NCBI GenBank assembly: GCA_039029315.1
Contig: JBCCGK010000001.1
Location: 62,001 to 126,000 of the forward strand
Reading direction: 5' to 3'
DNA from: JBCCCJ01 sp039029315
GTDB lineage: Bacteria > Bacteroidota > Bacteroidia > J057
Length of the DNA stretch: 64,000 bases
Shown here: piece after piece, positions 18,313-26,812 of the stretch
How positions within the stretch are numbered: the stretch's first letter is position 1
Layout: the number at the start of each line of letters is the position of its first letter
Made by a program: the position numbers and the translations under genes
Notes under the pieces: model-generated
Seen by the model: only the letters and a program-made list of their open reading frames with translations
Database searches by the model: none
What the model was told of the DNA's origin: nothing

Positions 18313-21300
18313 ATGTCCCAACGCCCCGTCATTTTTCTGGCCTTCGCCAACGATCATCAGGACTATCTTTACAAACTAACCGAAGAGCAGGATGCCATCC
18401 GTACTGTACTGGACAAAGCCGTAGAACAAGGGCTATGCGAAGTTCACTATGAAACCGACACTGATCTGAACAAAATCTGGAAGGTCTTTGATCGCTACAA
18501 GGATAGAATTTCGATTTTTCACTACGGAGGTCATGCAGAGGATTATTCGCTCCTGTTGAAAAAAGCCAGTGGCGAGCGACAAATCGGCCACGCAGAAGGA
18601 CTCGTCTCTTTCCTGGGCCAGCAAAAAGGTCTCAAGCTTGTCTTCATTAATGGCTGCTGCTCAAAACGACAAGCAGAAGAACTGAGAGACAAAGGGGTAC
18701 CTGCTGTCATCGGTACGGCCCGTCCGGTAGATGACAGCATGGCTACAGAGTTGTCGGGCAAGTTGTACGAAAGTCTGGCAGAAGGCCGCTCTCTGGAACA
18801 AGCCTGGTTGGGCGCGCGCAATTATGTACATGCACAAAGAGGCAATTCTGGCTACAATAGCCGCCAATCTGTCTTTGTTCGGGAAAAAAAGGCGGAGATT
18901 TCCGACTTTCCCTGGGATCTGTATTTGCGTCCAGGTGCCGAACATGTGAAAACCTGGAATCTTGCCAGGGAAGCACGCAATCCTCTATTCAATCTACCTT
19001 TGCCAGAGTCCTACTTCCTGCGGCTTCGAAACAGTCCATTTGTAGGGCTGCACTTCTTTCAGGAAGAAGACAGTGCACTCTTTTTTGGTCGTGGTGCACA
19101 GATTCGGGAACTATACAATCATCTCAAGGGAATTCATCCGATCATTTTGTTGTATGGCAGATCTGGGGTAGGGAAAAGTTCCATGTTGGATGCCGGTTTG
19201 TTGCCTCGCACTAAGGGAGAATACCAATCTGTCTATGCCCGCCGAATTCAGGAAAAAGGACTCCTGGGAACCCTTGAATTGGCGTTGGATAAAGTGCTGA
19301 ATGAAGGAGAAACTTCACCGACGAATTCTCCTATTCAAGAAGATAGCCTGCTAGCTGACTCGAAGGAGCAGGACAATCGTATGGCAGAACTTCAACAATT
19401 GCTTCAAGCTGCTGCTGAAAAAAGTGAAGATCTGGATATACAACAGGACATTGAACGGATGCTGAACCGCCTTCATTTGTCCACCCAAACAACTCAGACC
19501 TCAACGCAGGATACTCAACCTCAGCTAGCTACGATTCTCCTGACCAGTATGCTTAAACGCTGGCAAGCTGTCGAGCAACAAGCCGGGAAAGCATTGGTGA
19601 TTATCCTTGATCAGGTAGAGGAAACCTTTACACGCCCAATGCCGACAAGTGGCACTGCAATAGAAGATGAATTGATCCTTTTCCTGACGGCCATTCTTCC
19701 TCTGTTCAAAGGCGAAAATACTGGCATCAAGGGAAAACTCATTCTTAGCTATCGCAAAGAATATCACCCTGAGATTCGGGATGCTTTTCGGAATCTATCT
19801 TTGCCATATGCAGAGTTGTTCCTCAAACGTCTGGGCCGGAAAGGGATCATAGAAGCGATTCGTGGGGTAAATCAACATGCCATTACCCGCAAGAAATATC
19901 AGCTTCAGATTGAAGACAATCTTCCTGAAGTCATAGCCGATGATTTGATGGAGGACAAAGAATCTCCCATTGCGCCGGTATTGCAAATTATCCTGGAGAA
20001 GCTATGGAAAACGGCTTCGAATGACAAGGATGTTTTTGTTCCATTTACGACACAAGCCTATCAGGAACTCAGGAAGGAAGGCACGACCATGGATGAGTTT
20101 TTTCAGCAACAAATGGACAAACTCAAAGACAAACGACCTGAGGATGTGGCTTCAGGCTTGGCCCTGGATGTTCTTCATAAACATACGACCAATCTGGGAA
20201 CAGCAGGGAGTCGTCAACGGTCGGAGCTTCTTGACCAGTATGAACTGGATCGACAGACATTGACAGAGCTGATCCAGGAATTGGAAGATCTGTCTCTTCT
20301 TGTCCGCATTGATCAGCGCGAATATCAGCAAGGCGATCAGGCTGATAGCAATTATACCACCATCCTTGCCCATGACACCCTTGCACCGATTGTCATTCGG
20401 GCCTACAATATCTCTGATGCGCCGGGACAGCGGGCTGCCCGTATCCTCAACAATAAGCTGGCGGATATTGGCTATCGCATGTCGGAATCCTATGTCGAGC
20501 GTTTACTGGCAGCAAAAGAACTTCAGAATACTGCCTCAACAGGAGGAAATACGGACAAGTCCAAAGAGGAACTGGAACAGGAGTACATTGGAGCTGCCAA
20601 TTTTCTGGCGATGGTACGACCGTTTTTGCCAGATGATCCGAAAGGAGAGTTGGAGCAGGACATCCTGGCTACGGCTCATGTGAATCTCAGGCCCGGTTCG
20701 GAGGAGGTCTTTTTGGCTGAGTCTGATCTGGCTGTGGTAGAGAAAGGCGCAGGATTAGAAACAGGAAGTCAAGCTGGCATGCCCAAACTCTCTTCTGCTG
20801 GCCAATCTATGCTTAAGCTTAGCTGGCAAAAACGAGCAGAGCGAATCGCCAGGGAACAGGCCATTAGAAGAAGACAACGGGCATTCACAGCAGCCATTTC
20901 GGTAGCTCTGCTCATCGCTACGGGTTTGGGAATCTGGGCCTGGCGATCCAAAATTCAGGCTGACCAAAAAACAAAAGAAGCCATCTGTGCGGCTCTGACA
21001 GCCAAATCCCGGCAGATTTATGAGCAAGATCCAACCATCGCGATCAATCTGGTGATGGCTGCCCATGCACAATTCCCATCTCAAGAAACCCAATCTGCCA
21101 TCCACGATCTCAGTGAGGATGCTATGCGCAAGTATTATCTGCGGAGTTATTCTTTCGGAGATAGCAGTGAAGCTGTTCCCAAGGCTTTCTCTGCTGATGG
21201 GAAGTATATTCTTACTACCCAAGATACAACGGCCAAACTCTGGGACCTCAGCGGTCGGGAGATCCAGACTTTCGTAGGCCACAGAGCTTCCATTTTGTCT

Positions 21301-22920
21301 GCTGCCTTTTCACCAGATGGAGGGCATATTCTCACAGGAAGCATGGACACAACCGCTAGGCTCTGGGATCTCAATGGACGGGAGATTCAGACTTTTGCAG
21401 GCCATAGTGGCTCCATTTCATCTGTTGCCTTTTCCCCTAATGGGAAGTACATTCTCACAGGAAGTGAGGATCGAATGGTCAAACTCTGGGATCTCAGAGG
21501 GAAGGAGATCCAGACTTTTGAAGGTCATTATAGACCCGTTTTGTATGTGAGCTTTTCCCCTGATGGAAAAGATATTCTTACTGGGGGCAAACTATTCAAG
21601 CTTTGGGACCTCAGTGGGAAGGAGATCCAGACCTTAAATATTAGGGGGAATGTTTCGGCTATTGCCTTTTCTCCTGATGGGAAACATATTTTTGTAGGAA
21701 GCGGAGAAAAAACAGCTAAACTCTACGACCTCATTGGCAATGAGATTCAGACCTTTGTAGGTCATTCAAAAAGGATTCTCTCTGTTGCTTTTTCGCCTGA
21801 TGGAAACCACATTCTTACAGGAAGCGAGGATCGGATGGTAAAACTCTGGGATCTCGGTGGAAATGAGGTCCAGACCTTCGCAGGTCATACAGAATTGGTG
21901 GGATCGGTCGCTTTTTCCTCTGATGGGCAGCACATCCTCACAGGAAGCGAGGATCAGACGGTCAAACTCTGGGATCTCGACAGACAGGAGATTCAGACTT
22001 TTGCAGGCCATACGTCCCTTGTTCCCTCTGTTGCCTTTTCCCCTGATGGACAGCAGGTCATCACAGGAAGTTGGGATCATACGGCCAAGCTCTGGGACCT
22101 CAGTGGGCAAGAGATTCAGACCTTTGCAGGTCATACAGATATTGTTAGCTCTGTTGCCTTTTCCCCTGATGGGCAGCACATCCTTACAGGAAGTCAGGAT
22201 CGGACGGCCAGACTCTGGGATCTCGGCGGGCAAGAGATTCAGACCTTTGTAGGCGATTCAAGTGAGGTTTATTCTGTTGCCTTTTCCCCTGATGGGCAGC
22301 GCATCCTCACAGGAAGAGGGGATCATACGGCCAAGCTTTGGGATCTTAACGGGCAGGAGATCCAGACCTTTGCAGGTCATAGTAGATTCGTTCTCTCTGT
22401 TGCCTTTTCCTCTGATGGGCAGCGCATCCTCACAGGAAGCGGAGATAATACGGCCAAGCTTTGGGATCTTAACGGGCAGGAGATCCAGACCTTCATAGGG
22501 CATAATAGATTCGTTAGGTCTGTTGCCTTTTCCCCTGACGGGCAGCTCATCCTCACGGGAAGCGAGGATGAAACGGCTAAGCTCTGGGATCTCGGCGGGC
22601 GGGAGATCCAGACCTTTGCAGGCCATTCAATGGCAGTTCTTTCTGTTGCCTTTTCCCCTGATGGGCAGCAAATCCTCACGGGAAGCTGGGATCAGAGGAC
22701 CAAACTCTGGGATCTCAACGGTCAGGAGATCCAAAGCTTTGCAGACCTCAGCTTGGTTCGGTCCGTTGCCTTTTCTCCTGATGGGCAGCGCATTCTCACA
22801 GGGGGGGATGATGAAACGGCCAAACTCTGGGAGACCATCTATCAACAATGGGAGCAGGGAAAGATTTACAAATTGTCTGAGGAGGAGCAGGTGGCCTATG
22901 GGATTGATTGGGCGTATTGA
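18313..22920 (+). CDS. CHAT protease - nSTAND NTPase - 14-blade WD40 protein (NLR-like)
   Basis: A 1535-residue protein with three parts. Residues 1-190 are a CHAT (caspase-like) domain with the catalytic pair His74 (FHYGGH) and Cys115 (FINGCC), followed by VPAVIGTARPVDDSMATEL. Residues about 242-700 are an nSTAND1-type switch ATPase: FVGLHFFQEEDSALFFGR, Walker A GRSGVGKS (282-289), Walker B VIILDQVEE (429-437), and LILSYRKEY, with a Q/T/S-rich insert at about 330-405. After helical repeats and one hydrophobic helix (about 857-876, FTAAISVALLIATGLGIWAW) come 14 WD40 blades (about 951-1507). By analogy with STAND proteins the repeats sense a ligand, the ATPase oligomerises and the protease is released. 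A role in defence or programmed cell death is inferred. If the helix spans the membrane, sensor and effector face opposite sides. It stands alone, without a visible partner gene. Confidence 0.9.
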   Translation: MSQRPVIFLAFANDHQDYLYKLTEEQDAIRTVLDKAVEQGLCEVHYETDTDLNKIWKVFDRYKDRISIFHYGGHAEDYSLLLKKASGERQIGHAEGLVSFLGQQKGLKLVFINGCCSKRQAEELRDKGVPAVIGTARPVDDSMATELSGKLYESLAEGRSLEQAWLGARNYVHAQRGNSGYNSRQSVFVREKKAEISDFPWDLYLRPGAEHVKTWNLAREARNPLFNLPLPESYFLRLRNSPFVGLHFFQEEDSALFFGRGAQIRELYNHLKGIHPIILLYGRSGVGKSSMLDAGLLPRTKGEYQSVYARRIQEKGLLGTLELALDKVLNEGETSPTNSPIQEDSLLADSKEQDNRMAELQQLLQAAAEKSEDLDIQQDIERMLNRLHLSTQTTQTSTQDTQPQLATILLTSMLKRWQAVEQQAGKALVIILDQVEETFTRPMPTSGTAIEDELILFLTAILPLFKGENTGIKGKLILSYRKEYHPEIRDAFRNLSLPYAELFLKRLGRKGIIEAIRGVNQHAITRKKYQLQIEDNLPEVIADDLMEDKESPIAPVLQIILEKLWKTASNDKDVFVPFTTQAYQELRKEGTTMDEFFQQQMDKLKDKRPEDVASGLALDVLHKHTTNLGTAGSRQRSELLDQYELDRQTLTELIQELEDLSLLVRIDQREYQQGDQADSNYTTILAHDTLAPIVIRAYNISDAPGQRAARILNNKLADIGYRMSESYVERLLAAKELQNTASTGGNTDKSKEELEQEYIGAANFLAMVRPFLPDDPKGELEQDILATAHVNLRPGSEEVFLAESDLAVVEKGAGLETGSQAGMPKLSSAGQSMLKLSWQKRAERIAREQAIRRRQRAFTAAISVALLIATGLGIWAWRSKIQADQKTKEAICAALTAKSRQIYEQDPTIAINLVMAAHAQFPSQETQSAIHDLSEDAMRKYYLRSYSFGDSSEAVPKAFSADGKYILTTQDTTAKLWDLSGREIQTFVGHRASILSAAFSPDGGHILTGSMDTTARLWDLNGREIQTFAGHSGSISSVAFSPNGKYILTGSEDRMVKLWDLRGKEIQTFEGHYRPVLYVSFSPDGKDILTGGKLFKLWDLSGKEIQTLNIRGNVSAIAFSPDGKHIFVGSGEKTAKLYDLIGNEIQTFVGHSKRILSVAFSPDGNHILTGSEDRMVKLWDLGGNEVQTFAGHTELVGSVAFSSDGQHILTGSEDQTVKLWDLDRQEIQTFAGHTSLVPSVAFSPDGQQVITGSWDHTAKLWDLSGQEIQTFAGHTDIVSSVAFSPDGQHILTGSQDRTARLWDLGGQEIQTFVGDSSEVYSVAFSPDGQRILTGRGDHTAKLWDLNGQEIQTFAGHSRFVLSVAFSSDGQRILTGSGDNTAKLWDLNGQEIQTFIGHNRFVRSVAFSPDGQLILTGSEDETAKLWDLGGREIQTFAGHSMAVLSVAFSPDGQQILTGSWDQRTKLWDLNGQEIQSFADLSLVRSVAFSPDGQRILTGGDDETAKLWETIYQQWEQGKIYKLSEEEQVAYGIDWAY
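21163..22833 (+). repeat. 14 tandem WD40 repeats of about 123 bp inside the CHAT-STAND gene
   Basis: Fourteen blades, mostly 41 residues (123 bases), with the pattern SVAFSPDGQ.ILTGS.D.TAKLWDL.GQEIQTFAGH. They are nearly identical in the last two thirds of the array: for example 45 bases at 22326-22370 recur without change at 22449-22493, exactly one repeat later. The first five blades are more worn (blade 4 is two residues short and has lost GH). Fourteen blades suit two seven-bladed propellers. Confidence 0.95.
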
Positions 22921-22991
22921 ATCCCTTCGCTGCGATTCACAACTGCCCTCGAGTGGGGAGTGCGCTCTGTGCCAGTCATCTGTGATGAGTG

Positions 22992-23019
22992 GTAGACACA
23001 GATTGCGATCTGTGTCTAC
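22992..23019. repeat. Perfect 12-bp inverted repeat (REP-like hairpin)
   Basis: GTAGACACAGAT, TGCG, ATCTGTGTCTAC: 12 paired bases with a four-base loop. Its first nine bases (GTAGACACA) also occur upstream of the same gene near 18152. No T-tract follows, so it resembles a repetitive extragenic palindrome more than a classical terminator, though it could still protect the 3' end of the mRNA. Confidence 0.85.
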
Positions 23020-23102
23020 AAAGCCTGATTCTATCAGGATCATTCACAGCAAATCGTCTCTATCATTGATCTAGGCAGCATTTCCTCCGTCCAACAACAT
23101 AG

Positions 23103-23133
23103 TCCCAATCCTCGGATTTTTTGCTAGATTGTC
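23103..23133 (+). repeat. Leader repeat, downstream copy
   Basis: Thirty of 31 bases match 18264-18294, immediately upstream of the CHAT-STAND start. No start codon with a long frame follows this copy, so it is not now the leader of an intact gene. Confidence 0.8.
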
Positions 23134-23233
23134 TCAGCAAGATTCGGAAGAATCCGCCTACTCTCCTGATGGTCCCAGATATAATTATTCGGTAGTGGGG
23201 CACATGTAATGCTAATCTTCCGTCAGAATATTT

Positions 23234-23336
23234 GTAGAGATGATCGGCAGACCATCTCAATTATTCACCTATCAAAGATAGAATGGCCTCCTCTTCGATA
23301 ACATCCCACAAGCAATGGTCTGCCGATCATTGCTAC
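23234..23336. repeat. Inverted-repeat pair, possible REP doublet or miniature mobile element
   Basis: ATGATCGGCAGACCAT at 23240-23255 and its exact reverse complement at 23315-23330, 59 bases apart. The outward flanks still match in part (GTAG then two mismatches), giving about 22-base arms. The spacer is A/T-rich and non-coding. The arrangement fits a REP doublet or a MITE with terminal inverted repeats; no target duplication was clear. Confidence 0.7.
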
Positions 23337-23358
23337 GTGCCTATGATATTGATTGGGA

Positions 23359-23814
23359 CTATTGAGAGTTGCCTTGCTTCCATTCTCCCAATCTGATCTC
23401 TTCCGGGAGATCTGTTTTGCTCTCAAACATCAGTTGATAGCCATCCGGGTCTGTGAGATTCACTACCCACATCCCATTGCCAACAAAAGGTTCTGAGACT
23501 TCTATCCCCCGATCAAGGAATTGCTCATATAAGTTCAGCGCATCTTCACAGAGAAAAACAATTGTAATTCCCACTCCTAGCTTGCCATCAGGAAGATTGT
23601 TGTGATGACCTTCTGTCCAAAATTCCTGGAGCATGATCGCGACGTCATCCAGTTCCAGCTGACACCATCGAATCTTACCTTCATCCACCCAGGACTCGGC
23701 TTTCTGAAAGCCCAACCCTTCTGTATAGTATCGCAGGGATCGCTCAATGTTCCGAACCCAGAAGAAGGGAAGGCATTGTTTGACATTTGCTTTCGTGGGG
23801 GGATTTTCCTTCAT
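23359..23814 (-). CDS. VOC-superfamily (glyoxalase/bleomycin-resistance-like) protein
   Basis: A 151-residue protein with the paired beta-alpha-beta-beta-beta modules of the vicinal oxygen chelate fold: CLPFFWVRNIERSLRYYTEG in the first half, and GITIVFLCEDALNLYEQFLD and MWVVNLTDPDGYQLMFESKT in the second. Metal-ligand candidates are present (Glu in MFES). Members include glyoxalase I, dioxygenases and antibiotic-binding proteins, so the substrate is open. It lies beside the repeat cluster, convergent with the CHAT-STAND gene. Confidence 0.85.
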   Translation of the reverse strand: MKENPPTKANVKQCLPFFWVRNIERSLRYYTEGLGFQKAESWVDEGKIRWCQLELDDVAIMLQEFWTEGHHNNLPDGKLGVGITIVFLCEDALNLYEQFLDRGIEVSEPFVGNGMWVVNLTDPDGYQLMFESKTDLPEEIRLGEWKQGNSQ

Positions 23815-24047
23815 TGTTACATAGATAAATAAACCCTATGCGAATCGAGATGTGCAAACTGAATCTTATTCGTCCGATAGACAGGTTATTTGTAGGTATG
23901 AGGTATATGGAATAAGGCTAGATGGTCAAGGCGCGGGTTCAACATCAAGCCCTATACCCTTATTTCCGTATACCTATGACCCCTTTTTGCGAGCAGATTG
24001 TCCCTCATTTCCTACAATCCAACCTGATTCACATTCAATATAACAAT

Positions 24048-24266
24048 ATGAAACAACTCATTTCTTTGATCCTCGTGCTGGCAGGTCTCGGCCTCGGCTA
24101 CCTGGGCTATACCAAGATGCAAGACAGCAGCAATTCACTCAAAATCGCTGGGATCGAACTCAAGGCGCAGGATTCTGCTGCCAAAAATGAATCATATCTG
24201 ATGCTGGGTGGCGGAGCATTGTGTTTGATTTTGGGTGTGGTGGCTTTGACAAAGGGAAAGAAATGA
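24048..24266 (+). CDS. Small two-helix membrane protein, DUF3185-like
   Basis: Starting at the ATG at 24048 the protein is 72 residues long (MKQLISLILVLAGLGLGYLG), with two hydrophobic helices separated by a polar segment containing IAGIELKAQDSAAKNES and ending GALCLILGVVALTKGKK. The helix-polar-helix layout resembles the DUF3185 group of small membrane proteins of unknown role. An upstream start at 23922 would add a segment with no hydrophobic character and is not preferred. Confidence 0.65.
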   Translation: MKQLISLILVLAGLGLGYLGYTKMQDSSNSLKIAGIELKAQDSAAKNESYLMLGGGALCLILGVVALTKGKK

Positions 24267-24327
24267 GAGAAGATCTGATGGAGGGAGAACTCAGCCCGAT
24301 AGAATCTTTCCATCAAGGGGCTGTCTG

Positions 24328-25533
24328 TCAGTCGGACAATGGATCTGTCATTGCCTGAATCATTTGTCTGGCAAGCTGAGGTCTGGAGAAGGCCGAGACG
24401 GCTAACTGGCGGCCATTCTTACCAAACACCAATCGCAACTCTGGGGCCTGTGCCAATCGAAGGATATTCATGGCGAATGCGTGGTCATCTCCCTGATCTG
24501 AGGACAAGCCACATGTGTGCCTTTGAAGATATTGGGCCTGCCATCCGCGATAGTTGATCACCACAGGAAGCCCACTGGAGAGATAATCAAAAAATTTTGT
24601 TGCACCATTGGCCTCCAGGACTGGAAAAGGGGCAAAACAGATGATTCCGATATCCGCCGATTGCAGGAGTTGGGTTGCTTCTTCCCGACTGACCCTGGGC
24701 AGGATTGTTAAGGATTGCAAGCTTAGTTCCTGTGCCTTTTGTCGAATGCGTTCAGCATCATTGCCATCTCCGAGGATGGTGAAGTGAATCGAAGGCCTGT
24801 CTGGCTGTTGCTCAATGTGATGGATGGCAAGTAGAAATTGACTCAGGTCATTGGCCTTACCAATGGTCCCGGTATAAATGATCCGTACTGTCGAGTTTGT
24901 CGCGCGGGCTTGAAAAGGAACCCTGGCAGGATCTACGCCATTGGGGATGACAGTAATTTTTGATTCAGGAACCAGATGTGTACTCAATTGCTGGGCCATG
25001 CCATCCGAATAGGGAAAGATCCCGCTGGCTTGCGCATAGATCTTGTCCGTACGCTTGTACATCCATCGAATCAAGGAAGCATTCCTGATGATGCCCATTC
25101 CTATGGGTACGTCTGGCCATATATCTCCCAATTCAAGAAACAGAGGCTTTCTATGAAACAAACTCAGTTTTCGTCCAAGATCAATCACCGTTAAGGGGGC
25201 AGAATAGGCGAGAATTAAATCAAAGGAAGTCAGTTGTTTGCCTCTTTGCCAGGCTTTGCGATAGAAGGAAAGAAAAGCAATCAGCCGTCTCCAAAAGGGC
25301 ATCAGATGATCATAGGGAACTGCCAGAATATGAATCTCGATGCCTTCAAGCCAGACCGAGCCGGAGGAAGACCTTTGCGCCTGCTGCACCAACTCCTTAG
25401 GAAGTCCTGCAGATGAACTGATAAAGGTAATCGTGTGGCCAGCTTGCCTCCAATGTTGGGCAAACTCCCAGCAACGAGAATTACCTGGCATTCCCGGAAG
25501 GACAAGTAATTGTTGAAGGTATAGAATATGCAA
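24328..25533 (-). CDS. Glycosyltransferase family 4, WbuB-like
   Basis: A 401-residue GT-B glycosyltransferase. The N-terminal half begins HILYLQQLLVLPGMPGNSRC and contains the sugar-acceptor side; the C-terminal half has IYTGTIGKANDLSQFLLAIH, FTILGDGND and the donor-binding EANGATKFFDYLSSGLPVV, close to the fucosamine/GlcNAc transferases of the WbuB type. The only start near the expected position is a TTG at 25533, 15 bases after the WecA-like gene ends. With that gene, which makes the lipid-linked first sugar, it probably builds a surface polysaccharide. Confidence 0.87.
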   Translation of the reverse strand: MHILYLQQLLVLPGMPGNSRCWEFAQHWRQAGHTITFISSSAGLPKELVQQAQRSSSGSVWLEGIEIHILAVPYDHLMPFWRRLIAFLSFYRKAWQRGKQLTSFDLILAYSAPLTVIDLGRKLSLFHRKPLFLELGDIWPDVPIGMGIIRNASLIRWMYKRTDKIYAQASGIFPYSDGMAQQLSTHLVPESKITVIPNGVDPARVPFQARATNSTVRIIYTGTIGKANDLSQFLLAIHHIEQQPDRPSIHFTILGDGNDAERIRQKAQELSLQSLTILPRVSREEATQLLQSADIGIICFAPFPVLEANGATKFFDYLSSGLPVVINYRGWQAQYLQRHTCGLSSDQGDDHAFAMNILRLAQAPELRLVFGKNGRQLAVSAFSRPQLARQMIQAMTDPLSD

Positions 25534-25548
25534 AGAGGTGAAGCTTAC

Positions 25549-26703
25549 CTAATTTGCCAGTCCACCCATTACAGGTTCCTGGGTAATGGTTTGTTGCTTT
25601 TCCCGATCTCTTTCGGCCATCAACTCCTTCATTTTCTGAATCCTGGTACCTTTCACATAAAAGTAGGTGAATATGGAAAATACCACGATAGGATAGATGG
25701 CAAACATTTCTGAATAATAGGGCTGCCATTCAGGAATGAGCTTGTAGGCATAGAGAGCCATTGTTCCAGATACGATCGAAACAATCGCCAGGGTCAGAGG
25801 GACCAATTCTTCTGTGATTCCGATGCGGGCGAGATTGTGGGTCAAATGATCTTTTCCGCCAACAAAAGGAGAACTTCCCCGAGCAATTCTGGCTACTGTA
25901 ACGAAAGTGGTATCCATGATCGGAACAAGGAATACCATGACAGGAATCAGAATTTGTCTGATAGGAGAGATATTGTCAGGAGAGGTTTCGATGTTCCAAA
26001 AATAGATGATCCCAAAATAGGCAACCACCAAACCAATGAACATACTTCCTGTGTCGCCCATATAGACTTTGGCCGGTTTCCAGTTCCAATAGAGGAATCC
26101 CATAAATCCTCCACATATGACAATCAGTACATAGTACATATTGGAAATATGAATGCCTGTAGTCGCTATAACCATCAGCATTGCAATCACACAGATGGTG
26201 GTGGCAATCGTGGTAGTAACCCCATCCATATTATCCAGCATATTCAGGCTATTCATCATACCGACTACCCAAAATACTGTGAGGAAGTAGTCGAGAAATC
26301 CCAGCGCCGGATACAGGGTTGCTACAAAATTGATATGAATTCCGAATCCAATCAGAATAAGTCCGCAGCAGATCTGGCCGAGAAACTTGAGGCCTGGATG
26401 TGTGCCATAGGCATCGTCTGCAAAGCCAATCATGAAGGCCAATGACGCACTGAGGAACAAGGCGAGATAAGTATCGCTTTGGAGGATTCCGTCCGGGCGT
26501 AAAATCATGAGTATCAGGCTTCCCATAAGGAAGGTGATATAAAAGGAGATTCCACCTGTGGTTGGTTTAGAGGTACTGGCCCACCTGACGATGTTCTGCG
26601 CCTGCCTACTATCTACGCCGAAATTCTTGGAGAATCGCAGGAGAATCTTGTTCAGCATGTAGGAAAAGCCTACCGTACCTAGTAGTAACAAGACACTTTT
26701 CAT
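25549..26703 (-). CDS. Polyprenyl-phosphate N-acetylhexosamine-1-phosphate transferase (WecA/MraY family)
   Basis: A 384-residue integral membrane enzyme with about eleven hydrophobic helices. Family motifs are IGFADDAYGTHPGLKFLGQ, NMLDNMDGVTTTIA (catalytic Asp pair), YMGDTGSMFIGLVVAYFG and GGKDHLTHNL (the HxxH-type loop). It transfers a sugar phosphate from a UDP-sugar to undecaprenyl phosphate, starting O-antigen or other glycan synthesis. It lies between the large barrel gene (109 bases upstream) and a glycosyltransferase. It is not MraY proper, as no murein cluster surrounds it. Confidence 0.9.
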   Translation of the reverse strand: MKSVLLLLGTVGFSYMLNKILLRFSKNFGVDSRQAQNIVRWASTSKPTTGGISFYITFLMGSLILMILRPDGILQSDTYLALFLSASLAFMIGFADDAYGTHPGLKFLGQICCGLILIGFGIHINFVATLYPALGFLDYFLTVFWVVGMMNSLNMLDNMDGVTTTIATTICVIAMLMVIATTGIHISNMYYVLIVICGGFMGFLYWNWKPAKVYMGDTGSMFIGLVVAYFGIIYFWNIETSPDNISPIRQILIPVMVFLVPIMDTTFVTVARIARGSSPFVGGKDHLTHNLARIGITEELVPLTLAIVSIVSGTMALYAYKLIPEWQPYYSEMFAIYPIVVFSIFTYFYVKGTRIQKMKELMAERDREKQQTITQEPVMGGLAN

Positions 26704-26812
26704 AAATTGATCATTTCGCCAAAAGTATCATTTTTTCTCTATTCAGAAAACCCTCAATGATTAAGGAATTGTAAGATTTAGACGTTTTTCGTGAAAGATT
26801 TCCAATGAAGCG

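Larger units (their letters stand above)
22921..23358. other. Repeat-bearing non-coding stretch downstream of the CHAT-STAND gene
   Basis: These 438 bases hold no convincing gene. They contain a perfect 12-base inverted repeat, a second small hairpin (23024-23038, CCTGAT-TCT-ATCAGG), a copy of the CHAT-STAND leader, the TTCGGTAGTGGGGC word, and a 16-base inverted repeat with a 59-base spacer. Each is listed separately. Confidence 0.8.

Noticed and set aside
21163..22833. Regular 123-base repeats as a possible CRISPR array or non-coding satellite
   Set aside because: The units stay in frame, encode WD40 blades and have no spacer-like unique segments.
17016..24266. A prophage or integrative element carrying the CHAT-STAND gene
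   Set aside because: No integrase, structural phage gene, tRNA or clear attachment repeat is visible; only the short leader repeat and inverted repeats support mobility.
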